Assembly (NCBI RefSeq): GCF_902459465.1
Contig: NC_047067.1
Coordinates: 17,421,680 to 17,485,679 of the forward strand
Origin: Asterias rubens
Taxonomy: Eukaryota > Echinodermata > Asteroidea > Forcipulatida > Asteriidae
DNA length: 64,000 nt
Reading direction: 5' to 3'
Part shown: in pieces, positions 33,809 to 44,764 of the stretch
Layout: each line of letters opens with the position of its first letter
How positions within the stretch are numbered: position 1 is the stretch's first letter
Translations under genes and position numbers: made by a program
The notes under the pieces: generated by a model
Databases searched by the model: none
What the model was told of the DNA's origin: nothing
What the model saw: the letters and a program-made list of their open reading frames with translations, nothing else

Positions 33809-34530
33809 GAATGCATCCGGGCTGCAAAAGGACCCTCAAAAGAGTCTATTATTATTACTATTGGTTTATTAAAAAAACAATCAAACTTGGCAGCCAGAGG
33901 CTGAATTGTGTTTAAAATTACAGGGCATAAGAAATTATATATATACTATTTTTAAAATTACAGAAAAACATTACGAAATATAAAAATATTTATTTAAGTA
34001 CAATTACAAAATACAAGATATTCAAAGACTAAAATACAAAAATTCTTTCCGCTAGGGAGGCATAACACACTTCTGGCTACAAACTCTGTTAAGTGCTACA
34101 ATTAATTTTATATTTTAAAATATCATCAACAGAAGCACGAAAGAGCACTACGAGAGCATGCAGCAAGAGGCAAGTTAAAAATAAATAGCGATTGCACCAG
34201 AAACATGTACATGTACATACAGCAAGGTAAAACAAAAAAGAACTAGCACAGTGACCTGTAGCCCTGAAGATAGCTGTGTTGAGAAAATTATGTTGATGAT
34301 CAGGTTTAGATGGGGGAGGAAAGCCCAAAATATGGCAAATCCACACAAATTAGGTAGAGACTGAAAACCCAATTGTTGTGCAAGGCTCCGTTCCGAAGTG
34401 GTATTGGACCGTCATGTACGTGTAGATTCGAGGCAGGGAAACCACTGACCTTACTTGTTGTGAATTCCTGAACAATCCTATGGAAACAACAGCCTGACCT
34501 GGCCTTGATACCAATGTGGGATATGATGTC
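33809..34530. other. Intergenic DNA after SMPD2
   Basis: No gene seen. The stretch 33860-34040 (TTTATTAAAAAAACAATC, then GCAGCCAGAGGCTGAAT) resembles 40985-41110, a likely degraded 3' end of an antisense interspersed element. Confidence 0.4.
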
Positions 34531-34975
34531 TTAAAGACACTGGACACTGTTGGTAATTGTCAAAGACCAGTCTTCTCACTTGGTTTATCTCAACATATGC
34601 ACAAAATAACAAACCTGTAAAAAGTTTGAACTCAATTGGTCGTCGAAGTTGCGAGATAATAATGGAAGAAAAAACGCCCTTGTCACACAAAATTGTGTGT
34701 TTTAAGATGCTTGATTTTGAGACCTCAAATCTAATTCTGAGATCTCTTAATCAAATTCGTGGAAAATTCGTTCTTTCTCAAAAACTAAGTTACTTCAGAG
34801 GGAGCCGTTTCTCACAATGTTTTATGCTATCAACAGCTCTCCATTGCTTGTGACCAAGTAAGTTTTTATGCTAACAATTTTGTTGAGTAATTACCAAACA
34901 GCTCTCCATTGCTTGTGACCAAGTAAGTTTTTATGCCAACAATTTTGTTGAGTAATTACCAATAGTGTCCATTGT
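34531..34975. mobile_element. MITE-A copy 4 with internal duplication
   Basis: Begins TTAAAGACACTGGACACTG and ends AATAGTGTCCATTG, in the reverse orientation of copy 1. Its last about 70 bases (AGCTCTCCATTGCTTGTGAC to GAGTAATTACCAA) are tandemly duplicated. Confidence 0.9.
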
Positions 34976-35580
34976 ATGTTGTGTAGTTGTACTTTTTAAG
35001 TGCAACTGCATATTATTTCAAGTTGAACAGATTTTATTCTCTTTATTTGAAAAGCAAGCAAACCAAGTTTTGAGTTTGGCAGTGAGTGCCAGGTTTTGAC
35101 CTGTCACATTTTGTTGTGTAAATTTGTGTACAAAGTTGATATTAAGCAGACGATTTTGTGACAATGGCCCCTAAATCATGAAGATGCACAATGAGGGCGG
35201 TTCAAAATTGGGGGGGGGGAGTGTGCCACCCTCTGGTAACACTGCTTATCTAAGGTTGACTGTGTCCACACTTTTTGTCCCATTTTAACACAATTGTGTC
35301 TGATAACAGTAAAATTCTCCTATCTGAATATATTTTTTTACATAATTCATCATAATATTAACACTTTTTTCAACTCGATATTGATATTTTCTAAATTGAT
35401 AATAGTATCATGGTATATGGCCGTTTTTGCTGTTTAAACTTGAATTTGTCAATTGTCTGTAATCTTATTCTTGCTGCAATATTATATTTATCAATATGAA
35501 ATTCATGAATAAATTTGACTATTGAATATAAAAAAGACAAATTAGACAATGATTTGAAGTTATTTAGGTCAATGCAAAAC

Positions 35581-35883
35581 TTAAAGGCACTGAACACATT
35601 TGGTAATTGTCAAAGACCAGTATTCTCACTTGGTGTATCCCAACATATGCATAAAATAACAAGCCTGTGAAAATTGGACTCATGATAAAAGACAAAACAT
35701 CCTTGTTGTACAAAATAGTGTGCTTTCAGATTGGAATAAAAGGCTTCTGGCCGGAAGTATTTTATTATTTTAGTGGTATTAAACTTCTTTCTCAAAAACT
35801 TTGTTTCTTCAGAGGGAGTAAGTAAGGTTTTATGCTATTATAAATATTTTGAGTAATTACCAATTGTGTGCAGTGCCTTTAAC
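35581..35883. mobile_element. MITE-A copy 5
   Basis: TTAAAGGCACTGAACACATT to GTGTGCAGTGCCTTTAA; it is shorter, with the central palindrome degraded. Confidence 0.85.
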
Positions 35884-36265
35884 TGAGTGGGGGGGGGGGC
35901 TGTTCGCCCCTTCAAACATAAAACTATAACCATTCAATTACAACACCGGGTAAACCCCCTTTTGTTTTGCTTTCTCTGTCTATTTCTACTTTTTGTCCTT
36001 GGGAGCAAATTTCTTTTGGGTTGGGTACAATTGTTTTGTCTGTAAAATAGAATTGCCGTTCTCACAAATTTTCCTTATTTTCTTTAACTTAAGGATTCAC
36101 TTTTTAAATCGATTGGGAAGAAGACAAAAAGCATAACGACAGTGGCAATTTTGATGTACCAAGGTGTGTATAGGAAATAAATTGCGGGTGAGGACTTTTT
36201 TTCTCTGTCGATTCTGAGGTTGTAGCGCCATCTATTGACCTAAGTTTTTAGTCTATAAATCCAAA

Positions 36266-36331
36266 ATGGCGCGCTCCATGAAAGAAGGAAAACCATCTTC
36301 ATCTGTCATAAACTCACCGTCCGTTGTTTGA
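36266..36331 (+). other. Possible upstream ORF in the NUP37 leader
   Basis: ATGGCGCGCTCC begins a 21-codon frame that ends TGA 107 bases before the NUP37 ATG. It matters only if transcription starts upstream of 36266, which the sequence does not show. Confidence 0.35.
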
Positions 36332-36437
36332 AGCTTTAATTTCTTGTTGGTTGATAGATTCCCGTTTTTTACACTGAAAACTAACGATTCGTTTACGTTT
36401 CTCAATTTTTATATATTTACACGGTAAATTTGACACG

Positions 36438-39400
36438 ATGAATGAAAACATGAAGCCGAAGGGAACATCGTTTACTTTCCCATGTAAAGACGTTGTCACG
36501 TGTGTAGAGTTCTGCCCGTACGAAGCTGCATCTCAACTCATTGCATTTGGTGGTCAGTTAAGAATCAATGTTGGTGCCTGCAGATTTCAGGTAACGATCA
36601 AGCTTTATACTTTGAGACAATTCCAAGCACATTTTTCCTTATATAATTATAAAATATAAGTTAAAATATAGGCCTATTGACTATTTTTTTTAAATAACTT
36701 GTTTTTTCCCCCATGTTTTGTTGGGGGTTTAATTTTTCAATTCTTTTATTAAAATAAATTAATGGCAAAGTTAGTAGTTACCGTCTTTTTCATTTGATAT
36801 GATTATGAACTACAATTTACCTCAACTCAATGACATATCCCTTTTTTTTGGTAAAAATGAGTGAAAAAGTGGTGGCGCCTTACGTTACGGAAAGTTATTC
36901 AAATGAATAACTAAAACAAATTGAATAATTGTATATGTTGCTATATTAGTTGCGATAACATAACCCGGCCTCTACCGTCGCGTCGGCAGGAGGGTTACGT
37001 TATCGCAACTATTGCTTTGTCTGCTTAGTTGAGCAACTTGTGATCAAAGTCAACAAACAATGACTTAGGTCCTTAGGACAAGTAATAGTAGTAGTAGTAG
37101 TAGAATGAGCATGGAGCAACTCCTCCATGGTATGAGAAAGGAGTTATGATCACATTTTCCAGATTGATGTGCTGACTGCTGGAGCTCTTGTTGTAGAGTC
37201 TTATCTGGGAGAGTGTAGCCATCATAAAGAAGGGGATAAAGAATATTAAATTTTGTTTTTTTACTCGTACACTGATGAGTGTTGGCACTGTATAAAAATA
37301 TCACAGGCATATTACTCGGGTGGGAATCGAACCCATGACCCTTGCAATTCTAGAGCAGTGTCTTACCAACTAGACTTCTGAGATTGCCCTGTAGCTAGAG
37401 GCAGTTAATGTTTAATGCTTCTTGCTTGAAAGTTATGGCAGTCGGTCAGTAAATGAAGTAATGTCAGCAGGGAATTGGTTTCATTCGGTTACAACTGGAT
37501 TCATATAAAAAATATCATTTAATTGTTTGTTTCTTTGATTGCAGGAAGAAGACAAAACAGTTGAAGGATTTGACTACAAACACCTGAGAGATTTTCATCA
37601 TGATACTCAGGTTGTTGCAATCTCATGGAGTCCAGAAACATCCCTAGAAGTCTTGCCAAGATGCATCAGGTACCTTATTCCTTATTCTTTACTTTAGACT
37701 ATTGTTAAAGACACTGGACACTATTGGTAATTGTCAAAGACTGGTCTTCTCACTTGGTGTATCTCAACAAACTCATTAGGTCGTTGAAGTTGCAAGATAA
37801 AAATGTAAAGGAAAAACAACCTTGTCACACGAAGTTGCAAGCATGCCTTCAGATGCTTGATTTCGGGACCTCAAAATCTAATTATGAGGTCTCAAAATCA
37901 AATTCATGGAAATTATGGTTTTTTTTTATTACTACGCTACTTCAGAGGGAGCCGCTTCTCAAAATGTTATATAGGGGGCCTAATACAAGCTCTCCAAGTA
38001 AGTTTTTATGCTAACAATTATTTTGAGTTATTACCAATAGTGCCTAGATCCTTTAAACTTTGGATGTTCTTTTGAAGAACTAGTGTAACAAATTGTCAAA
38101 GATTGAGAAATTAGTAAAAATATTTATTGTTATATGAATATTTTCTTACAGATTCTGCACTGCTGGAGCAGATTACAAAATCCGACTGTTTTCCTCTGAT
38201 ATGAAAGAACAAGACGTCATGGAGGTAGGGTACTGGACTGGACATGGTTGGAGAAAATTATTATCTCATTATTTTCTGTTTGCAGCAGTCGATCTGTTAT
38301 GATTTACTATTCAAAGAGGCTTGACATTTTCTATAGCATAAGAAAGACAGCCAGACTCCAATTTGAAGTTCTCCGAATTTAAGATGAAACATTAGCAACA
38401 TTGTCAGCTGCCGCAATGCTAGCATCCCAAAGTTTTGTTTTAAAATCACAATATCCAGAATATTTATTGTAAAATGTGGAAGTTATTTACAGCTTAAAAT
38501 GCATGGACTTACATGGTGTTTAACAGACCTTGCGCATAGGCTATCATCACTGAGTTCAAAGAATAGAAACATTCATGCGTGTACGCACCACACACAGCTC
38601 TCAGCCAATGATAGATTTCCATTGACCACAGTGAGGGTGTTGTTTGAGCATGTGATGTAATATGCAAGAGATCGTTGGGTGCGTTCGATTAGCTTCCCTG
38701 GGTCGGGTGATCTCCTGACAAGAGCTAATCGAACGATCACACTCGCCCTCTCGTGGTGACGGCATGCACCTCAGGTCACCCCCAAGTGACCCACTCCACA
38801 AGCAGGGCACTGGGGGCTGGCCCGGGTGAGCCCTGTCAAAGCTATTCAATCGTACCGTGGCAGACCGGGGTCGACCCAGGGAAGCTAAAGGAACGCACCC
38901 TATAAAAGGCACTGCTCATAACATGACATCATCATATCATTAAGTTTGTATACAAATTTGTTCCCAGTTATTTGAAGGTCATTCTGATCACATCAATGAT
39001 GTAGCCTTTGAGCCGACTGAAGGGCAGCTGATAGCCAGTGTAAGCGATGACCATACATGCCGTGTATGGGACATGGAGGGTACACAGAAGATCTGTTTTG
39101 CATTGAAAGCCGCCGGTATGTCAGCATGTTGGAACTCTCAGGACCCCATGAAGGTTTGTGTCATGTTCATGTGATCTTGAGTTGAATCTTCCAAGGGGCA
39201 GGGCCAGTTTTAGTTTGCAAAGGGCACGTGGCGAATTGTGGTTGAGCGGTCTAGTACATTGGACTTGAAGGCACGTGGCATGTCATGGCTGTGGGGTCAA
39301 GGGGTATAGTGTATCAGACTTGAGTTCTGATGGCTGAATCATCAGAGTGGGGGTTCGATTCTCAGTCATCATGACACTTGTGTCATTGAGCAAGGCACTT

Positions 39401-41742
39401 TACCCAGGTGTATAAATTGGAGCCAGAGGGGGCTTAGATCAGTATATTGTGTTGGATTGACAGCCCCCTCTCTTGACTTGAACCGTGAACAAACTACAAA
39501 ATTCCTTTTTCTGTTCTTATTTGACAGTTACAGTCCGAGCTGTGTTATAAAACACATATTGACTGGCACAATTTGGTAACTAGTGTACGTCTATTCCCCC
39601 TCGGGCCTGTGAGTGACCAGAAGAGGGGCCTATTTCCCGAGGCCGAAGGAAGTAGGTCGCTCTTCTGGTCACTCAATGTCCCTCGTGGGAATAGACGTAT
39701 GCTAGTTACCTCGTTGCCAGTCAATATGTGTATACTAATACAACAGATCGCTGTTGCATTGCCACAAGTTCTTGTTTTGATCATTGTATATGTATATCAT
39801 GTTTTATAGAGGGCTTCAAATATTATGTGATTGTTGACAGCAGTTTTAGTTGCTCTTACTACAAGATGACACCCCCACTCATGATCTATTTCTGCGTTAT
39901 GTTTCATTAGTGTTCACCAACCAGTACATGAATGTATAAAAGTATAAAAACAAACAAACAAATAAATAAACAAACAAACAAACAAACAAATGAATGATCA
40001 GCTTGCTGGATCGGTCACCTCAAAAATAAGAATGAATTGATACAAAAATAATTACTTTGGTTATCCAATCAAAATGACTGACATGAAGATTTTGTTCACT
40101 GCAGGCTTTCAAATTGTGTACCTACTGTTACATAAGTCAACAGGAAAACCTTTTTTACACTTTCCCTGGCAAAGTGTCAAGTTACTGTTTTCTTACTCTC
40201 TTAATGTTGCTTTCTGATCATAGTTAATGGTTGCTGAGAAGCGTGGCACCATTCGGTTCTACGATCTTGTGAACCAACAACCAATCATGTCACTGGATGC
40301 TGGCCATGTGATGTTGAAGTCTGCCGATTGGTGCCCGTGTGACCCTACCAGGGTCGGAGCAGCTGTGGAGGGGGAATGGATGATTTGGGATATCACAAGA
40401 TCAAGGTTAGGTAACGGAAAGAGCGCAATTTAACAAAAGATGACATATCATATCAAGGCACAATTACTCATTGCTTTCTTTAATAAGGTTACCAGCCATG
40501 ATACTACCATGTCATTTGTTTTGTTGTGGCTGTTCCAAAATAGTTCTACTCCAAGAAACTACATGTAGTTGCTTAAATAACACCACATTTGGGGTGGGGG
40601 ATGGGATTTTTTCTGTAGTCGTAATTGTATGGAAAGTTTTTGATGCAAGCAGTATTTGTTTACTTGTTCGTTTCATCAAGGTTCCATTTCAATAAATCTA
40701 AATATTACTCTATTTGTTTACAATCACATCTTGATGTTTTTACAGTCGCTCGGAAGACCATCAGCAGGCTCACACAGAAGGTGCAAGACAGTTCCGCTGG
40801 TCTCGCGTTAACGAGAACTTATTTGCGACGACTGGTCGTCCTGGCAACCAGGTGAAAATATTCCACATGGGACACCATCAGGTATGGACGATTAACAGCT
40901 TTTAACTGATATTTGTTCAGTTTTTGTGATATTGCTGATTTGAGATTTTGAGGTTGTATCCAAATAAGTGAATGTGACTTGATTTTCAAATTGTTATTGT
41001 TTTATTAATTGGTTTATTGCTTAAATCACATTGCAGCCAAAGGTTGAGTTACATTAAATTTACAATATTCAAAAATACAGTATTAAAACCCAGAACAAGA
41101 AAAGAAAATATGCAGAAATACATGTATGACAATCAGTCCGTAATATGTAAATAATTTAAATTTGCAAACTTATTTGAACAAACTTGTGAACAAGCTTTTA
41201 AAGCATAGGATGCCTGTAAAGCCCTCTCACACTTAGCATCAGTCACAGTGTAGTGACCACAAGCTCATTCTTACCTGGGCTGTGCATTTTGGTGCACAAC
41301 TTTGGGTATGGTGTGTGTATACGTAGCCCCCTTGCATCTACTGTGTTCCATCTTCATTGTGTGCTTAGAGTCAAAGGAATTCCTTAAAGGCCTTTTTTGT
41401 TTGCGTTCTTTTTTTTGAGGGGGGGGGGGGGGGGGAGTTGGGGTGGGTGGGGGTACCTTCATGGACAGAAGACTACTGGGGTACCCTTTGACCCCATACG
41501 GGCATGGTATGATATGTGGGAGTTTATTTTTTAAGTTATCTCTAAAAAATTTAAGGATTCAGAGGAGGCCTTGTAATTTCACTTCCACTCTCTCACTGAG
41601 CCCTTCTTTGTCTTTTACCCCTCCCCAGGTCCCAGTGAGCAGTGATCTACAAGTGCTGGGTGGGTTGACATGGCATGCATTCCTTCCTGTTTGTGCTGTT
41701 GGAAGCAACAGAAAAATACATCTCTGGATTGCAGAGGCATGA
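36438..41742 (+). CDS. NUP37: Nucleoporin Nup37, seven exons
   Basis: Exons are 36438-36590, 37545-37669, 38152-38224, 38968-39153, 40224-40405, 40746-40881 and 41629-41742. They have consistent phases and encode 322 aa plus TGA (human 326). Nup37 is a WD-repeat beta-propeller subunit of the Nup107-160 (Y) complex, the outer-ring scaffold of the nuclear pore that also acts at kinetochores. Matches to the family include FQEEDKTVEGFDYK at the first junction, ISWSPET, FCTAGADYKIRLFSSD, EGHSDHINDVAFEPTEGQ, ASVSDDHTCRVWDMEG, KLMVAEKRGTIRFYDL, WMIWDITRSS and ENLFATTGRPG. No frame break was found. The ATG has no competing in-frame upstream start in the exon. Introns 1 to 4 carry hairpins, MITEs and SINE-like repeats. 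Confidence 0.96.
36591..37544. other. NUP37 intron 1: hairpin and SINE
   Basis: A hairpin with arms AGTTGCGATAAC / GTTATCGCAACT is at 36948-37010. An AGT microsatellite is near 37085-37103. A tRNA-like SINE on the minus strand lies at about 37265-37390. Confidence 0.7.
37265..37390 (-). mobile_element. tRNA-derived SINE (minus strand)
   Basis: On the minus strand: TCTAGTTGGTAAGACACTGC (A-box region), AGAATTGCAAGGGTCATG and the strong B box GGGTTCGATTCCCACCC. The tail CGAGTAATATGCCTGTGAT and ACACTCATCAGTGTACG follows. The 5' and 3' acceptor positions do not pair, so this is a SINE and not a tRNA gene. Confidence 0.75.
37705..38056. mobile_element. MITE-A copy 6 (NUP37 intron 2)
   Basis: TTAAAGACACTGGACACTATT to AATAGTGCCTAGATCCTTTAA, with the complete interior (GAGACC-like palindrome near 37865, GAGGGAGCCGCTTCTC). 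Confidence 0.85.
38677..38900. mobile_element. MITE with GGGTGCGTTC ends (NUP37 intron 3)
   Basis: The terminal inverted repeats are about 29 bp: GGGTGCGTTCGATTAGCTTC at the left and the complement of GGGTGCGTTCCTTTAGCTTC at the right, both followed by CCTGGGTCG. The G/C-rich interior is unlike the surrounding intron. Confidence 0.85.
39235..39470 (+). mobile_element. tRNA-derived SINE (NUP37 intron 4)
   Basis: GTGGTTGAGCGGTCTAGTAC and a second similar A-box region, then B box GGGGGTTCGATTCTC at about 39350. The conserved tail is ACACTTGTGTCATTGAGCAA. The A-box half appears partly duplicated. Confidence 0.7.
39553..39730. mobile_element. Foldback MITE (NUP37 intron 4)
   Basis: CACATATTGACTGGCACAAT pairs with the right end GCCAGTCAATATGTG. 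The arms continue through GTAACTAGTGTACGTCTATTCCC and its complement. Confidence 0.85.
39951..39992. repeat. CAAA/TAAA microsatellite
   Basis: About ten tetranucleotide units in NUP37 intron 4. Confidence 0.9.
40406..41628. other. NUP37 introns 5 and 6
   Basis: Intron 5 (40406-40745) has nothing notable. Intron 6 (40882-41628) has an interspersed-repeat-like stretch at 40985-41110 and a G-rich run of about 20 bases at 41417-41436. Confidence 0.5.
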
Positions 41743-42026
41743 ACAACTTAGTATTTTTATGGAATATTTTTGTGAAACACAGTGCGCCCTGTACAGTTTG
41801 CTTAGGATACCATTTTCGCAGTTCAGGTCTACAGGTTTGTAGTTCTCCTGCAGGGCCAGCTGCATGACCCTGATTGTTCATGGCGTGACACCCTCTTAGA
41901 CCCGGTCCTCAAAGAAGCTCGGTGTTTCTCCGGTTTGGAATTCCACTGGTTGTGGCTTCGGTCACTGAAGCATATCGCTTATATGAGGCCTGTGGTTTCT
42001 GGCTCGTGGGTCACACAAAAGACAGC

Positions 42027-42356
42027 TTAAAGGGAAGGTACACTATTAGTAATTACTCAAAATATTAACGTAAAAACTGAGCATTGGAGAGCTGTTGATA
42101 GTAAATAACATTATGGGAAACGACTCCCTGTGAAGTAAGGTAGTTTTTGAGAAAGAGATAATTTCTCACTCTTTTATTCCTATCTGAAAGCACACAATTA
42201 GTCCAACAAGGGTGTTTTTTCTTTCATATTCTTCTCGCAACTTTGATAACCGATTGAAACCAAATTTTCATAGACTTGTTATTTTATGCTTATGATGGGA
42301 ACACCAAGTGAGAACACTGGTCTTTGACAATTGCCAAACGTGTACAGTGCCTTTAA
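42027..42356. mobile_element. MITE-A copy 7
   Basis: TTAAAGGGAAGGTACACTATT to GTGTACAGTGCCTTTAA. It lies 285 bp past the NUP37 stop, so it may be in the 3' untranslated region. Confidence 0.85.
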
Positions 42357-42447
42357 GCCCCGACTTCATCATTGCTCCTACGGTAAGATTTGAAGTACTC
42401 GTCGGTTTAGAATACCGAGTAAAGACCGATTAAGCAAACGGGCTTGA

Positions 42448-43098
42448 CTAAAAAAGGGTTCCTAAAAGGATGTCCTGCCTAAGTTGAATCGTGGTTTGCA
42501 AAGCAGCAAGTTGAAGATAGTATTCTTTTGTGAGGCTATTGATTGTTTGTTTTTTCACATTCATGTCATCCATGTAAAGGTCCAAAATAGCCTGTGCAAT
42601 GCCATGGTGTGATTGTATGTATTTGACTTTTTCGGATAAAAAAAGGCCTCTCAAGGCCGTGGTAAACTGCTGAGTGCGCTCTTTAATATGAACCCCCCGT
42701 ACTCTACAGATGAGTCCGGCTTGTTTCTGGGATGTCACTATCCTCACATCGCACTCGGTATAATGTTGCAGAATTTGGTCAAAGACGCCGATTACCTTAA
42801 TTATTTAATGTTGGGCAAAGAACATGGAAAGGTCCCACTCCAGTAATGGCAAATATCCAAACAGCTTGGGTTGTCTGTACTCTATCTTTTGTGTGAGTGT
42901 TGGGCTCTGAGAAGAGCCGGCTTTGTCTTGACATCTTGAACAGTACACTCTGCTCTTCAGGAGAAGAATCATGTCCTGCGGAAAGTATTCTTGGATCGTT
43001 TCTTTAGAATCATCAAAATTAATAAGATCTTTTTTTTTGGGGGGGGGGTGGTAATAAAAGATAGGGAGACATGTGTTTCCCACAAACATATTGTACAT
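42448..43098 (-). pseudogene. Unrecognised reading frame, one in-frame stop
   Basis: On the minus strand 217 codons stay open apart from a TAA at 42805-42807. Upstream of the stop the frame gives SKETIQEYFPQDMILLLKSR, a CSRC pair, then KLFGYLPLLEWDLSMFFAQH. Downstream it gives CDVRIVTSQKQAGLICRV, KERTQQFTTALRGLF, YIQSHHGIAQAILDLYMDD and ends at TAG/TAA 42448. The residue pattern (amphipathic, leucine-rich, low in simple repeats) looks protein-coding. The most likely reading is a terminal exon or an intronless retrocopy that has acquired a stop; the start near the C10/A8 run at about 43050 is probably not coding. No family was recognised, and function is unknown. It lies between the converging 3' ends of NUP37 and MRPL23. 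Confidence 0.55.
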
Positions 43099-44253
43099 GG
43101 TTTGTTGGGTTTCATCCTTGTAACAAAATAAATATTGATGAAATTATAAGAGATTGTCACTGTATTTATTTTATATTTATTTGTTTTTTTCTGGTTAATT
43201 GCTACAATTTATGAAATTGCCTGGACCATATCATCACTGTTTTCATGAAGAGGCAACTTGGCCCATGCAGCCAAACTTTCATGTTTGGGGAAAACCGCAT
43301 TGAAGTTAAAAACCTACTGTTTAAGTCAGTGATTCAGTCACTATTTACCAATAACCAATTATATTTTCCAAGCATGTTATTCTAATCACTATAAATGAGT
43401 AATTTCTAATCACTGTAAATGAGTAATTAACTGTTCAACTTAAGTTTCTCTTCATGAAAACTGCGCTACGAGGTGTATGTGCAGTACGTCAGGTAAAAAC
43501 CAATGTGTAATGACACAATTCTGTTTGTAAAAACAAAAATTGATCTAGGTCACAATTTGCCTCTTTGTGAAAACTCAAAAACGCTGAGTTCATGTACACA
43601 TTGTCTTTTTGGCCCTGTGCTAGCCTATGTACTTCAATGTAAAAAATTGCAAATCTAAATGTGGCTGTTCGTGAAAACGCATAACTGAGGTTTTGGTAAA
43701 ATGGTCCTTGTGCTAATGGAAACTTTGAGAAAAGTAACATCCGAAGTGTGTAAAAACACCAATATGCCAAAATGTGTGATTTTTTGAAGAGATGACTTCA
43801 TGAAAACAGTGACGATAAATGTGAACTTCGTCTTTTCAAGTGATTACTTTCTCAACATGTTAAATTACTCCTGGCAGGGAAGAAAGTGATTGCGAAATAC
43901 AGATTCAAAATTAGATTTTTTCTTCTTTATTTGCATAAAATGTACATACCTATCAAAAACAACCCAATAACACAGCTTAGCACTTATTCAAAGAGCTGCT
44001 TAATGCACAACAAAATACTTGTGCTTACTGGGATATGTGCTTACTGGGATATGATTACCAGCCAATAGACAATGTCATGTGTACCATCTTTGACTGGTAT
44101 CCTGCGTATTTTTGCTAAGCAATATTTCCTTAATCAAAATTATCTGCTCGAGCGGCTCAATGAAACTAGGGCCAGTTGTAATTCATATTTTTCTCCGATG
44201 ATGAAGTTCTCAAACTTCAACAGCTTTCCTTTTCTGTACCACTGGTTGCACCA
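43099..44253. other. Intergenic DNA
   Basis: No coding exon recognised. 43370-43435 contains a short duplicated AATCACTATAAATGAGTAAT-type motif, and 43960-44080 is a degraded MITE-E-like stretch (TGCTTACTGGGATATG twice). Confidence 0.45.
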
Positions 44254-44406
44254 GGGCCCAGCTTAGCATGAAATTTCTTCCTTGATAAAAACAGGAACCA
44301 ACAATATTATTATTGGTTGTATATTGCTTGTTACTGGTATTCAGCTGTTGTTGGTAATCCTCGTTTATCAAGGCAACAATTTCATGCTAAGCAAATGTGA
44401 GGGCCC
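44254..44406. mobile_element. MITE-E copy 2
   Basis: GGGCCCAGCTTAGCATGAAA to TTTCATGCTAAGCAAATGTGAGGGCCC, with CTTGATAAAAACAGGAACC and the half-complement CTCGTTTATCAAGG inside. It is shorter than 29419-29665. Confidence 0.8.
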
Positions 44407-44764
44407 TTTTTGCGCGTGTGACGTCACATGCAAGAGGTCTATTCAATTCATGTTATAACAATCCATCTGGTTTCAAAGAACATTTCTCTCTCTTGAATAC
44501 ATTCAAGTATAAACAACTTTGTTTTAAAATACTGTTCCTTTCTATTACTGCACACAGATAATCATGAAGTTAATGTCTAAAAAAACACAGCCTTGATCCG
44601 GCACAAAGATCTCATCAGTCCATGGCGTTCTAGCCATCAAATCGTTTCCTTTCCAGCCAAACTGCATCCTTGATTGTTTTACAACTGCGTAACACCCTGA
44701 ACACTGTTCATCAAGTAGCTGATTCCAACAGTCACATGTATCTACAGGTGGGGGTGGGTGGGGG

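Larger units (their letters stand above)
34976..36437. other. Intergenic DNA and NUP37 upstream region
   Basis: Besides a MITE at 35581-35883 nothing coding is seen. Near 36260 the sequence CCAAAATGGCGCGC resembles a YY1-type promoter motif, and 36266-36331 is a possible 21-codon upstream ORF (starts MARSMKEGK) if the transcript includes it. Confidence 0.5.

Noticed and set aside
23655-37390. tRNA genes at 23655-23745 and 37312-37385
   Set aside because: A and B boxes are present but the acceptor (and for the first also the T arm) halves do not pair; both are better explained as tRNA-derived SINEs.
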